From assembly GCA_021323655.1 (NCBI GenBank), contig JAJPKO010000010.1, positions 416,711 to 480,710 on the forward strand: DNA of 64,000 bases, given 5' to 3'. Made by a program: the position numbers and the translations under genes. Of this stretch, positions 24,797 to 34,051 are shown one piece after another. The notes beneath the pieces were generated by a model, which worked only from the letters and a program-made list of their open reading frames with translations, did no database searches and was not told the DNA's origin. The DNA comes from Acidobacteriaceae bacterium (GTDB lineage Bacteria > Acidobacteriota > Terriglobia > Terriglobales > Acidobacteriaceae). Every line of letters starts with the position of its first letter. Positions within the stretch are counted from its first letter, which is position 1.

Positions 24797-26056
24797 ATGT
24801 GGAGTGAGTTCGAATCCGAAACCATCGCCGGGCGCTTTCCGCTCGGAAAACTCGTGCGCTCTGAGGGCCGCTATGGATGGTTTGAGACTACGTTCGGCGG
24901 CAAGCCCGCCATCCTCAGTCTCATCGAGTCATTGAATGACGAGGATGACCTGCTCGCCCGCCTGCGCGCCGCGCAGCAGGTCCACCATCCCAACGTCGTG
25001 GCCATCCTTGAGACTGGGACTGCCAGCGTCCGCAGCACGCCGCTCGTATACGCCGTCCTCGAATTTACAGAGGAAAACCTCGAAGACGTTCTGCGCGCCC
25101 GTGCGCTTTCCGCAGAGGAAACGCGCCCCCTCGCCGAGTCTCTCGTCCAGGCCCTTGCCGCCATCCACAAAGAAAAACTCACCTGCGGCGAGATCGAAGC
25201 CTCCAGCGTGCTTGCCGCCGGTGACATCATCAAGCTGCGCAGTGACAAGCTGCAGAAACCCGCATCTCAGGCCGAACTTCCCGCCCTCACTTCAAAGGAC
25301 GTGCATTCGCTCGGCCTTCTGCTCTATCGCTGCCTCACGCAGAAGCGGCCGCAGCTTGATACAGAAGACCCCTCCATCGAACTGCTCCCGCAGCCTTTCT
25401 CGCAGATCGTGCGCCGCGCCGTCGGCGGCCAGGCTACCGTCGCCGAAATAGATGCCCTTCTGCGCCAGCCCGTGTCCGCCCTCAAGGCTGCAGAAAGCAC
25501 CGCACCAGCGTCTACGCGACTGCCATGGGAAGAAACCTCATCCACCAGCAGCCGCCCGGGCCATCTGCCGTGGATGGTTGCCGGACTCGTGCTTCTCGTC
25601 CTGGTGATCCTCTTTACCCTGCACGCCGTGCTGCATTCTTCAAAAAATGCCAGCGTACAGCCTGCCCCAGCGCCCGTTGCACTCAAGCCGGTACCGGCAC
25701 CGGTGCCCGTTGTCAAAAAGCCCGTGGCCCCCGTTGTGAAAAAGTCAGTGGCCGTAGTAAAGCCGCAGCCACCAGCGCCCACACCACAGCCCGCGACCCG
25801 GCCAGGCACAAACGCAGTCTGGCGTGTCGTGGCCTATACCTATAACCATCAGGACCAGGCCGAGCACAAAGCGCAGACCGTCAATAGCAAATACCCCGGC
25901 ATGAATGCCGAAGTCTTCTCCCCCAAAGGGGACCGCGCGCCCTATCTGGTCACACTCGGCGGCCCCATGGAGCGCGACGCCGCCTTCCAGCTAAGAAACA
26001 AAGCCGTTCAGCAAGGCCTCCCACGGGACACCTATGCCCAGAATTATTCACATTGA
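24797..26056 (+). CDS. Membrane protein: degenerate kinase-like domain plus C-terminal SPOR domain
   Basis: A 419-residue protein. Residues 1-230 follow a Ser/Thr kinase fold (GRFPLGKLVRSEGRYGWFETTF, HHPNVVAILETG, VYAVLEFTEENLEDVL, DVHSLGLLLYRCLTQKRP). The VAIK lysine, the HRD motif (LTCGEIEASS instead) and the DFG motif (IIKLRSD) are all absent, so it should be catalytically dead. One membrane helix lies at about 256-276 (PWMVAGLVLLVLVILFTLHA), then a Pro/Val/Lys-rich linker and a SPOR domain at about 340-415 (VWRVVAYTYNHQDQAEHKA, YLVTLGGPM). SPOR domains bind denuded septal peptidoglycan, so a cell-wall or division role is inferred. Confidence 0.8.
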   Translation: MWSEFESETIAGRFPLGKLVRSEGRYGWFETTFGGKPAILSLIESLNDEDDLLARLRAAQQVHHPNVVAILETGTASVRSTPLVYAVLEFTEENLEDVLRARALSAEETRPLAESLVQALAAIHKEKLTCGEIEASSVLAAGDIIKLRSDKLQKPASQAELPALTSKDVHSLGLLLYRCLTQKRPQLDTEDPSIELLPQPFSQIVRRAVGGQATVAEIDALLRQPVSALKAAESTAPASTRLPWEETSSTSSRPGHLPWMVAGLVLLVLVILFTLHAVLHSSKNASVQPAPAPVALKPVPAPVPVVKKPVAPVVKKSVAVVKPQPPAPTPQPATRPGTNAVWRVVAYTYNHQDQAEHKAQTVNSKYPGMNAEVFSPKGDRAPYLVTLGGPMERDAAFQLRNKAVQQGLPRDTYAQNYSH

Positions 26057-26143
26057 AAAGGAAAAGCCAAAGTGCCGCATTCAGTTCAGGCGAAATGCCC
26101 GCACAAGGAGATGGCGGCATTGCAGCTCTACACGAAAAGCTGT

Positions 26144-26172
26144 CCTTCTGCCTTACTTGGCAAGGCAGAAGG
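26144..26172. terminator. Hairpin terminator between convergent genes
   Basis: CCTTCTGCCTT at 26144-26154 and AAGGCAGAAGG at 26162-26172 form a perfect 11-bp stem with a 7-base loop, between the kinase-like gene and the oppositely oriented transaldolase gene. T tracts are short on both sides. Confidence 0.65.
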
Positions 26173-26220
26173 TATTTAGAAATGATGGTCAGGCAGCAGT
26201 CCCCCGCCGAATGTTCGTAA

Positions 26221-27225
26221 TCAGTCAGCGCTGACCGTCTGGCGTGATTCGAGTTCCGCCAGGCGCTTGGCCAGCAGCTGCTCGAGGTTTTCGAGTGCCT
26301 TGCTGAAGCCTTCAATGCCTTCCTTCAGCTTGTCTGAAGCCATCTGGTCAGCGGCATGCATCTTGTCGAAGGTCGCCTTGTCCACATGGATCTTCTCAAT
26401 GTTGAGCGACTTCGCCTTCTCCGGATCGAGCTTGCGCGGCAGCTCGCCCTGCGCAGACTCAAGCTCATGCAGCAGGTTGGGCGAGATGGTCAGCAGGTCG
26501 CATCCGGCCAGCTCGATAATTTCGCCCGTGTTGCGGAAGCTCGCGCCCATCACCAGCGTCTTGTAGCCGAACTTCTTGAAGTAGTTGTAGATGCGCGTGA
26601 CAGACTGCACGCCAGGATCATCTGCGCCCTTGTAGTCTTTGCCGGTGTTCTTTTTGTACCAGTCAAGAATGCGGCCCACGAAGGGCGAAATGAGCGTGAC
26701 ACCCGCATCGGCACAGGCAATGGCCTGGTGCAGGCCAAACAGCAGGGTCAGGTTGCAGTGTATGCCCTCTTTTTCCAGCTTCTCAGCAGCGCGAATACCT
26801 TCCCACGTCGAGGCGATCTTGATCAGAACACGCTCGCGGGAGATTCCGGCGCTTTCGTAAAGCGAGATGATCTCGCGGGCGGTCTTGATGGTGGCTTCCG
26901 TGTCATACGACAGGCGCGCGTCCACTTCTGTCGAGACGCGGCCGGGAATGATCTGCAGAATGCGCTTGCCGAACTCAATGGCCAGGTGCTTAAAGGCAAG
27001 GTTGGCCACGTCCTTGTCGCTGGCACTGTCCCCAAGCTGCTTGTGGGCATCCAGCAGTACGCCATCCACAATTGACTGATATTGCGGCATTTGCGCTGCG
27101 GCCGTAATCAGAGATGGATTGGTCGTCGCATCCTGCGGTTTCACCTTTTCGATGGATTCAATGTCTCCGGTATCAGCGACAATGGTAGTCATCGAGCGGA
27201 GTTGTTCAAGCAGGGTCTTCGACAT
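26221..27225 (-). CDS. tal: Transaldolase
   Basis: Transfers a dihydroxyacetone unit in the non-oxidative pentose phosphate pathway. The 334-residue form is the classic TalB type: N-terminal [12 protein letters not shown], the Schiff-base lysine in [17 protein letters not shown] at about 133-137, [19 protein letters not shown] and [13 protein letters not shown]. The protein is complete. No transketolase or other pentose-phosphate genes are adjacent. Confidence 0.96.
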   Translation of the reverse strand: MSKTLLEQLRSMTTIVADTGDIESIEKVKPQDATTNPSLITAAAQMPQYQSIVDGVLLDAHKQLGDSASDKDVANLAFKHLAIEFGKRILQIIPGRVSTEVDARLSYDTEATIKTAREIISLYESAGISRERVLIKIASTWEGIRAAEKLEKEGIHCNLTLLFGLHQAIACADAGVTLISPFVGRILDWYKKNTGKDYKGADDPGVQSVTRIYNYFKKFGYKTLVMGASFRNTGEIIELAGCDLLTISPNLLHELESAQGELPRKLDPEKAKSLNIEKIHVDKATFDKMHAADQMASDKLKEGIEGFSKALENLEQLLAKRLAELESRQTVSAD

Positions 27226-27296
27226 GGGTCCTCCTCTTTTTGGCGCAGGGCTTCTATCTCATTGGATGCCGCAGAGCAAAGAGCGGTCACATTCCA

Positions 27297-28088
27297 TTAT
27301 CCCATGGTTACCGGGTTCGAGAGTGTTGCAATGCCGTCAATCGTGACTTCGACCGTGTCCCCGGCCTGCATGGGAGCGACTCCAGAAGGTGTTCCAGTTG
27401 GAATGAGATCACCGGGATTGAGGGTGATGGCGCCAGAAATATGCCGCAGCAGGTGCGCGATGGAAAAAATGAAATCGCGGGTGTTGCCCCTCTGCTTCAT
27501 CTCGGCATTCAGGCGGGTTTGCACGCTGACACCGGCCTCTGGGTCAATTTCATCTGTCACGATCGGCCCCACTGGGCAGAAGGTATCAAAACCCTTCGCG
27601 CGCCACCACTGACCGTCCGGCTTTTGCAGGTCGCGCGCGGTCACATCGTTCACGATCGTGTATCCGCGAATGTACTGGCGCACATCTTCCTCAGGCCCAA
27701 TGTTTCTGCAACGCTTGCCAATCACGACGGCCAGCTCGCCTTCAAAGTCCACGCGCTGCGAGATGGCGGGCAGGCGAATGGCCTCTTTGTGGGCGATCAG
27801 CGAAGACGGGGCCTTGAGAAAAATCAGTGGCTCTTTCGGGACCTCGTTGCCCAGCTCGGCAGCGTGCTCGCGGTAGTTGCGTCCCACGCAGACAATCTTT
27901 GATGGAACTACGGGCGGCAGCAGTGTGGCACTTTCCAGTGGAATTGGCGTGAATTCCTCCGCGACGAATTTCGTCCAGGGGTCTTCTTCAAAGGGCGGCA
28001 GCAGACGCTCGATCCAGAGGGTCCCGTTACGGTGCGAGACTTCAGCATATTGAGGGCCGGATTTGGTTTGCAGGCGGCAGTATTTCAT
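27297..28088 (-). CDS. Fumarylacetoacetate hydrolase (FAH) family protein
   Basis: A 263-residue FAH-fold enzyme. The core motif is [19 protein letters not shown], the metal-binding Glu/Asp set is in [13 protein letters not shown] and [12 protein letters not shown], and the C-terminal segment is [15 protein letters not shown]. Members include fumarylacetoacetate hydrolases, oxaloacetate decarboxylase-type acylpyruvases and 2-hydroxyhepta-2,4-diene-1,7-dioate isomerases. The precise substrate is not evident. It lies 71 bases downstream of transaldolase on the same strand. Confidence 0.9.
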   Translation of the reverse strand: MKYCRLQTKSGPQYAEVSHRNGTLWIERLLPPFEEDPWTKFVAEEFTPIPLESATLLPPVVPSKIVCVGRNYREHAAELGNEVPKEPLIFLKAPSSLIAHKEAIRLPAISQRVDFEGELAVVIGKRCRNIGPEEDVRQYIRGYTIVNDVTARDLQKPDGQWWRAKGFDTFCPVGPIVTDEIDPEAGVSVQTRLNAEMKQRGNTRDFIFSIAHLLRHISGAITLNPGDLIPTGTPSGVAPMQAGDTVEVTIDGIATLSNPVTMG

Positions 28089-28165
28089 CGGGATTGTATC
28101 TCAAGATTAACCTGAGAGATTGCCTTCCTGTCTCTCTGCAACATGTGCGCGGCCGAATCACCTTC

Positions 28166-29251
28166 TCAGGAATTAGGCAGCATTTCCTCTACCTCACCCG
28201 ACCGCGCGCTTTCGTTATGGTCTTTATCCACTGCGCTCACAGAATAGGCATAGCGTACACCGGGCCGGGCGGTGGGGTCGGAGAATGCAGGCCCTGTCAC
28301 TGGCTGGGCTGGCGAGATGCGTACCGGGGCCGCACTCGATCCGGCTTCACGGCGATAGACGATGTATCCGGCAAGGTCCTCCTCCGTGTCCGGGCTCCAG
28401 GAAAGGTCAATCGAATGGCCTTCCGCGTTGGCCACAGCAACGAGGTCTGACGGCACCGTGGGCGGAAAAGTGTCCCGCGCATTCACGACAATGGCCTCGC
28501 TGGGTGTACTGGCAATCTGGATAATATGGCCGTCGAGGCCAGTTGCAGCGACGCGCTGTGCCGTATAGCGGTAGACATGATCGAGCGCGGCATCTTTGTC
28601 GAGGGTGCCGCCGGGGTCCTTTCCTGCGTCATAGTCTGTTTCGAGAATCTGCTGCGTTGGTGCAGGTGCTCCAGCCATGGGGGAGGAAGACGGTTTTGGC
28701 GGACCCTCAAGAACGCGCTCCAACCGCACGAGGTTCCCCGGTGCCGAAGCAGGCTGCCACCGTAAAAGAATCCCATCGGCCCGCACTGTGGCCGCAAAAT
28801 ATGCGATCGGTGCTGGAGCAGGGCCGGATGCGGTGAAGACCGGGTTCGACGGACCTGCGGCGTGTCCTCGCTTGTTGGTCAGATCGACCGTATAGGTCAG
28901 CAATTGCGGCTCGCCTGAGGTGAGGTTCGCCGGCAGATGATCGTTGAAGTCGGCCGCTGCTCCAGGGGCGTACTCAGCTTTGCCAACGCTTTCGCACGGT
29001 GCTTCAGCCAGACTGCGGCAGATCACCGCCTCCTGCCGACCTTCAAGCTTGACGCGGTCGGTGGAGCGCTTCGGCATAGTCCAGTGCAAATGGACATCGT
29101 TCCCAATGCGGCTGGCCGAAAGATCAGTCACGGGCTGGGGCAGATAGAGGCTCGGAGCGCGCGGTGGCGATTCAAGTCCACAGGAAACGAGCAGTGGCAG
29201 GAAGGCGAAGAGCGTGCATCCGCTGAATAATGATCTCGCCCTCGGTCTCAT
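28166..29251 (-). CDS. Fibronectin type III domain lipoprotein
   Basis: A 361-residue lipoprotein: signal peptide FSGCTLFAFLPLLVSC, with the lipobox LVSC giving a lipidated Cys at about residue 24. The mature part has repeated beta-sandwich modules of fibronectin type III kind, the clearest at about 265-355 (PSDLVAVANAEGHSIDLSWSP, EDLAGYIVYRREAGS, VRYAYSVSAVDKDHNES). Its start overlaps the upstream epimerase stop by 4 bases (ATGA), so the two are co-translated. Role probably structural or adhesive at the outer membrane; no enzyme motif seen. Confidence 0.85.
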   Translation of the reverse strand: MRPRARSLFSGCTLFAFLPLLVSCGLESPPRAPSLYLPQPVTDLSASRIGNDVHLHWTMPKRSTDRVKLEGRQEAVICRSLAEAPCESVGKAEYAPGAAADFNDHLPANLTSGEPQLLTYTVDLTNKRGHAAGPSNPVFTASGPAPAPIAYFAATVRADGILLRWQPASAPGNLVRLERVLEGPPKPSSSPMAGAPAPTQQILETDYDAGKDPGGTLDKDAALDHVYRYTAQRVAATGLDGHIIQIASTPSEAIVVNARDTFPPTVPSDLVAVANAEGHSIDLSWSPDTEEDLAGYIVYRREAGSSAAPVRISPAQPVTGPAFSDPTARPGVRYAYSVSAVDKDHNESARSGEVEEMLPNS

Positions 29252-30138
29252 TCCTTTTTCAGCGTAGCAGAGAGGGCGTCCTCCAACTGCGGATGCTCGA
29301 AACGAAATCCAGTCTGCTGAAGCTTTTGCGGAAGAACGCGAGCACTGGCAAGCAGTGCCTCGTCGGCCATCCGGCCAAGCGCCAGCCGGAGAGCGAACGC
29401 CGGAGCAGGCAGCAAGGCGGGCCGATGCAGTGTTCGCGCCAGAGACCGTGTAAATTCAGCATTCGTCACCGGCTCAGGTGTAACGACGTTGATCGGCCCG
29501 GAAAGTGCTTCGTTCTCCAGGACGAAGAGAACGGCCCGGACCACGTCCTCAAGCGTGACCCAGCTCATCCACTGCCGTCCGCTGCCCAGCTTGCCGCCGA
29601 GCCCAAGCCGGAAAATGGGCAGCATTTTGGCCAGTGCTCCGCCGTCTGATGCGAGCACCACGCCAAAGCGCAGATGCGCCGTGCGGATTCCAGTACCGCG
29701 CGCGGGTTGGGCAGCCGCCTCCCAGGCGGTGCAGGTTTCGGCCAGAAAGCCAGTTCCTGGAGCCGCGTCCTCAGTCAGCAGCTCATCACCTCTGTTGCCG
29801 TAGATTCCAATGGCAGAGGCGCAGAGGAATGCCTGGGGCGGATGCTTCAGGCTGGCAAGCAGGTGGGCCAGCTCCCTGGTGGGCTGGATGCGGCTCTCCG
29901 CAATCTCACGCTGATAGGCGGGTGTCCATCGGTGGGCGCCCACGTTGGCTCCGGAAAGGTGGACAACAGCGGTAAACTCCTCAAACCGTTGGCCTTGCCC
30001 TAGGGGTGGAAGGGCAACTTCCAGGTCGCTGGCAGGCTGGCGGCGCACCAATTTGTGTACTGTCGCCCCGCCTGCTGTCAGACTTCTGGCAAGCGAAGAA
30101 CCAATCAACCCGGAAGCGCCGCTGATGAGGACCTTCAT
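29248..30138 (-). CDS. TIGR01777-family epimerase-like protein (SDR superfamily)
   Basis: About 296 residues of the extended SDR type. A Rossmann motif GASGLIGSSLARSL at the N-terminus and VVHLSGANVGAHRW, the Y-x-x-x-Q-like region WTPAYQREIAESRIQPTRELAHLL, SAIGIYGNRGDELLTE and LRFGVVLASDGGALAKMLP match TIGR01777 proteins. That family is widespread and its reaction is not established. The ATG at 30138 has GGAG immediately upstream. Four other in-frame ATGs lie within 42 bases. Confidence 0.85.
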   Translation of the reverse strand: MKVLISGASGLIGSSLARSLTAGGATVHKLVRRQPASDLEVALPPLGQGQRFEEFTAVVHLSGANVGAHRWTPAYQREIAESRIQPTRELAHLLASLKHPPQAFLCASAIGIYGNRGDELLTEDAAPGTGFLAETCTAWEAAAQPARGTGIRTAHLRFGVVLASDGGALAKMLPIFRLGLGGKLGSGRQWMSWVTLEDVVRAVLFVLENEALSGPINVVTPEPVTNAEFTRSLARTLHRPALLPAPAFALRLALGRMADEALLASARVLPQKLQQTGFRFEHPQLEDALSATLKKE

Positions 30139-30331
30139 TTTCTCCATTTTCATTACCATCAAATGACATTTTTCAGACAATATGGGGGAACAACACTCCT
30201 AAGATTCAGATTTACAGGCAGTTGACAGTGTTAAATGTTTTGTGTATAAACCCAAAACAGTTTTTAATGCAGGCAACATAAATACGGGTTTCACGGCATC
30301 CATCCAAAATAGATGGCCGGGAGAGTGCGCC

Positions 30332-31111
30332 ATGAAAAACAAAAGACCGGAACTGGAGAGGCCCTCCATTGACGAAGGCAGCGCCGAATCCTTTATTGCT
30401 GAGAAACACATTGGAGAGCGTATCAAGAGGCTGCGGCTGAAAAAATCCATGGGGTTGGTAGAGTTGGGCAGGCATACCGGACTTTCCGCCAGCTTTTTGT
30501 CGCAACTGGAAACGGGACGCGTGGTGCCGACACTGCGGAATCTGGCCCGTATTGCGATGGTCTTTGGCAAAGACCTTTCTTATTTTTTTGAGACGGAACC
30601 TCATACGGTCTTCCGCATCCACAAGAAAGGGGAACGCGTCCGGCTGCCCCAGACCGGGGTGGATGACCCTACCTATTACTTTGAGAGCATGGGGTTTATG
30701 GTGCCCGACCGCCAGCTCGACCCCTACTACGCCGAATTCATTCCGGTAAAGAAGCCGGTGCCGATCCAGTCCCACGTGCATCCCGGATACGAATTTCTTT
30801 ATGTGCTGGAAGGCGAGCTGGAGATTCGGCATGGCGAGAAGCCCCATGTTCTGGAAGCCGGAGACGGGGTCTATTTTGACGCCAGCACGCCGCACTCCTA
30901 CCGATGTGCGGGAAAGACCCCGGCCAAAGCCATCATCGTGAGTATGCATCAGCCTGCGGCACATCAGCCTGCCATGCATCTGCGGCCAATGGGCGCACCG
31001 CTTGGAGCGACCAGCGGAACCACTCAGGGAAACAAGGCAACCACGGTGGCTCCACACCGGCCTATGATGCCCACCTCTTCCGCGGCGCCGGAAATCCGGG
31101 CCAAGATATAG
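30332..31111 (+). CDS. XRE-family transcriptional regulator with cupin domain
   Basis: A 259-residue regulator. An XRE helix-turn-helix occupies about 25-85 (IGERIKRLRLKKSMGLVELG, GLSASFLSQLETGRVVPTL). A cupin domain follows at about 130-210 (HVHPGYEFLYVLEGELEIRHG, GDGVYFDASTPHSYRC), containing the H-x-H, E and H residues that could bind a metal or ligand. The tail after about 215 is rich in His, Met and Pro (MHQPAAHQPAMHLRPMG). Such proteins sense small metabolites. The start ATG at 30332 follows GGGAGAG. It is convergent with mqnE, 4 bases apart. Confidence 0.9.
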   Translation: MKNKRPELERPSIDEGSAESFIAEKHIGERIKRLRLKKSMGLVELGRHTGLSASFLSQLETGRVVPTLRNLARIAMVFGKDLSYFFETEPHTVFRIHKKGERVRLPQTGVDDPTYYFESMGFMVPDRQLDPYYAEFIPVKKPVPIQSHVHPGYEFLYVLEGELEIRHGEKPHVLEAGDGVYFDASTPHSYRCAGKTPAKAIIVSMHQPAAHQPAMHLRPMGAPLGATSGTTQGNKATTVAPHRPMMPTSSAAPEIRAKI

Positions 31112-31115
31112 GCCA

Positions 31116-32267
31116 TTAAACTGCGATGGTAAAGGCGTCTTCCGTGCGGGTGACCTCGCGGTAGAGCGTGTCCCGCTCGAAAGGCTGGCACCCGGCCTCG
31201 CGAATAATACGCACCAGATCAGAGCGTCGCATTCCCTGCGGAGTGGTTGCGCCCGCATCGTGGTAAATCTTCTCTTCAACGACGGTCCCGTCAATATCAT
31301 CGGCACCAAAACGCAGGGCGATTTGCGCAATCTGCGGCGTCATCATCTGCCAGTACGCCTTAATGTGGGGGAAGTTGTCCAGCAGCAGGCGGCTGACAGC
31401 AATCTGGCGGAGATCCAGCATGCCTGTGGTGCGCGGAAGATGTTCAAGCGGCGTGTGATCAGGATGGAAGGCCAGCGGAATAAAAGTCTGGAAGCCGTGA
31501 GTATCATCCTGCAGCGCGCGCAGCTTCAGCAGATGGTCCACCCGGTCCTCATCGTTTTCCACATGGCCATAGAGCATGGTTGCATTGGACTTGAGTCCAA
31601 CCTGGTGTGCGATACGCGCTGTTTCCAGCCATTCGTCGCCGTCAATCTTGTGGTCGCAGATGATGTGGCGTACGCGGTCGGCAAAGATTTCAGCGCCGCC
31701 GCCAGGCATGGAATCCACTCCGGCATCGCGCAGCTTTTCGAGCGTTTCGCGAATGGAGAGCTTTGCGCGACGCGCAAAGAACGAAATCTCGACCATGGTG
31801 AAGGCCTTGATATGGACCTGCGGAAAGCGCTCCTTCAGTCCCCGTACGAGGTCGAGGAAATATTGCAACGGCAAATCAGGGTGCAATCCGCCCACAATGT
31901 GGAACTCGGTGACCGCCTCGGTGTATCCGGAAGCGGCCGCGGCCCACGCTTCTTCAAGTGCCATCGTGTAGGAGCCGGGCGCGTCCTTTTTGCGGCCGAA
32001 GGCGCACAAACGGCATGCGGCGACGCAGACATTCGTAGGATTGATGTGGCGATTGACGTTGAAGTAGGCGATGTCCCCGTGCAGCTTTTCGCGCACATAG
32101 TTGGCAAGCCAGCCCACGGCAAAGATGTCACGCGAGCCGTAGAGCGCAAGCCCGTCGGCGAAGCCGAGCCGTTCACCCGAGAAAACTTTATCGGCGATCG
32201 GCGCGAGATTGGCGTCGGTGGTTGTGAATGGCCGTCGGCTGGATGCGAGCGTCATCGTTTGCCTCAC
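31116..32267 (-). CDS. mqnE: Aminofutalosine synthase (radical SAM)
   Basis: Radical SAM enzyme of the futalosine menaquinone pathway, which joins 3-[(1-carboxyvinyl)oxy]benzoate to SAM to form aminofutalosine. In 383 residues, the FeS cysteines are in NPTNVCVAACRLCAFGRKK (C-x3-C-x2-C). FHIVGGLHPDLPLQYF, MPGGGAEIFADRVR and the C-terminal DDIDGTVVEEKIYHDAGA are characteristic of MqnE rather than MqnC. None of mqnA, C or D is in the window. It supports a menaquinone-respiring acidobacterium. Confidence 0.93.
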   Translation of the reverse strand: MRQTMTLASSRRPFTTTDANLAPIADKVFSGERLGFADGLALYGSRDIFAVGWLANYVREKLHGDIAYFNVNRHINPTNVCVAACRLCAFGRKKDAPGSYTMALEEAWAAAASGYTEAVTEFHIVGGLHPDLPLQYFLDLVRGLKERFPQVHIKAFTMVEISFFARRAKLSIRETLEKLRDAGVDSMPGGGAEIFADRVRHIICDHKIDGDEWLETARIAHQVGLKSNATMLYGHVENDEDRVDHLLKLRALQDDTHGFQTFIPLAFHPDHTPLEHLPRTTGMLDLRQIAVSRLLLDNFPHIKAYWQMMTPQIAQIALRFGADDIDGTVVEEKIYHDAGATTPQGMRRSDLVRIIREAGCQPFERDTLYREVTRTEDAFTIAV

Positions 32268-32359
32268 CCTTTAATGATACTGGAGATGGTGCGGAGGGCC
32301 CATCGGATTCAAAGGGCCCCTGAACATAAGAGAGCGGGCCCGCGAACGTGCGCACTCTT

Positions 32360-34051
32360 TCACCGCCGCTGATACTGCCGCATCACATCCTCCAGGGTCA
32401 CCACGCCTTCAATCGTCTCCTTGCTGGCGCGGTTCATCACCGGGAGCAGCGGCCAGCGCTCAAAATACGGCAGCGCACTTTCCAGCGGCATGTCCGGAAA
32501 GAGCACCGGAACCCGGTCTGGCGGGAGCGCGCGTTCCACCGGGGTCTCCGGTGCAAGCGTTGCGCTCAGAGACACCAGCTCATCGGCCTTCAACGCATAG
32601 CAGGAACCGTCCCATAACTGGATGAGGCAGGGCGAAAGGGCTTCATTGATAACCTGCAACGGAGTGTTCCCCGGAAAGACAGGTACTTCCACCGGATGCA
32701 GGGCGTCTTCTACCGTCAGCGCGGCCTCTTCGCGTTGCTCCTCCATCGAGGGCAAATGCAGGCCGTCCTGCTTGGTCAGCACCTCAAAAATCGGGACTGG
32801 CTGCAGGCCGCGCGAGAGCAGATAGGCGATGGTGTTTGAGAGAATCACCGGAAGAACAATGGAATAATTTCCGCTGACCTCCAGCACCATAAAGGCTGAA
32901 GTCAGCGGCGCTCGCAGAAATCCGGCAAACAGCACGCCCATCCCCACAAGCGCGTACGACCCAATCGAGCCCGTCAGGTGCGGAAAAAAGTGCCGCTCGA
33001 ACGCTCCCACCGATGCGCCCAGCATGGCTCCAATAAAGAGCGTTGGCGCAAACATGCCGCCCGGCGTACCGCTGGAAAACGAGAGCGTCGTTGCCAGAAT
33101 CTTCAGCAGCCCGAGTGCAAACAACAGTTGCCAGGTGAACTGCGAGTGCATCGCCTGGTCTATCACCTCGTATCCAGGTCCCATCACCTGCGGAAAACCG
33201 GCGAAGCCGATCAGCCCGACCAGCAGTCCGGCAATGGCAGGCTGGCAATAGTACGTCCACCGTGGAAGCAGCCTCAGTCTTGGACGCAGGTAGCCGAGCG
33301 CCTTTGAGAAAACGAGCGCGGAAAATCCGCCCACCACGCCCAGCACTGTGTACGCAATCAATTCGCGTGGATCATGCAGATTCACCGGAGGAATGCGAAA
33401 AATTGGCTCCGGCCCCCAGAACCAGCGCGCCACAACAACGCTGGAAATGGCCGACAACACAATCGAGCCAAGCACGGCCGCGCTCCAGCGCCCAATCACT
33501 TCCTCAATCACAAAGAGGATCGCCGAAATGGGAGCGTTGAACGCCGCCGCCAGCCCGGCCGCCGCTCCAATCGGCGCAAACAGCCGTAACCGCTGCTTTG
33601 ATAGGTTCAACCTGCGCGCCACAGCCGAGGCAACCCCCGCGCCAATCTGCAACGAAGGGTCTTCCGGTCCCAGCGAATGGCCGCATCCAATCGCGATCGC
33701 CGAGGTAACGAATTTCCCCACGACGGTCCGGAAAGGAATGTAACCGTTGTAGATGTACAGCGCCGCTTTCGCCTGGTTCACGCCGCTTCCGCGCGCCGCC
33801 GGAAAAAACCTCTGCACCAGCGCAGCCACCAGCAGCCCGGCAAGCGCCGGAGCAATCAGCAGACGATACTGCCCCGGATGCGGCGCTGAGCCAAGCGTAA
33901 GGATCTTGATCCACTCAATAGCAACGCGGAACAAGACCACCAGCAGCCCGGAGAGGACGCCGATGAAGATAGACAGCACAAGAAACAGCCGCTCATCCCG
34001 CGACGGCGCGATCTTTTCTAACTCAGACTGCGTCAGCTCGGGCGGCTTCAT
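32360..34051 (-). CDS. CLC-family chloride channel/antiporter with CBS domains
   Basis: A 563-residue membrane protein with about ten hydrophobic helices and the CLC pore motifs: SLGPEDPSLQIGAG (the GxEGP region with the gating Glu retained), LPSL-type helix ends, and GTPGGMFAPTLFIGAMLG (the GxFxP motif). After about residue 440 there are paired CBS-like segments (PIFEVLTKQDGLHLPS, RVPVLFPDMPLESALPYFERW), which often sense nucleotides. Its start overlaps the upstream TPR gene stop by 4 bases. It transports chloride or another small anion. Confidence 0.92.
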   Translation of the reverse strand: MKPPELTQSELEKIAPSRDERLFLVLSIFIGVLSGLLVVLFRVAIEWIKILTLGSAPHPGQYRLLIAPALAGLLVAALVQRFFPAARGSGVNQAKAALYIYNGYIPFRTVVGKFVTSAIAIGCGHSLGPEDPSLQIGAGVASAVARRLNLSKQRLRLFAPIGAAAGLAAAFNAPISAILFVIEEVIGRWSAAVLGSIVLSAISSVVVARWFWGPEPIFRIPPVNLHDPRELIAYTVLGVVGGFSALVFSKALGYLRPRLRLLPRWTYYCQPAIAGLLVGLIGFAGFPQVMGPGYEVIDQAMHSQFTWQLLFALGLLKILATTLSFSSGTPGGMFAPTLFIGAMLGASVGAFERHFFPHLTGSIGSYALVGMGVLFAGFLRAPLTSAFMVLEVSGNYSIVLPVILSNTIAYLLSRGLQPVPIFEVLTKQDGLHLPSMEEQREEAALTVEDALHPVEVPVFPGNTPLQVINEALSPCLIQLWDGSCYALKADELVSLSATLAPETPVERALPPDRVPVLFPDMPLESALPYFERWPLLPVMNRASKETIEGVVTLEDVMRQYQRR

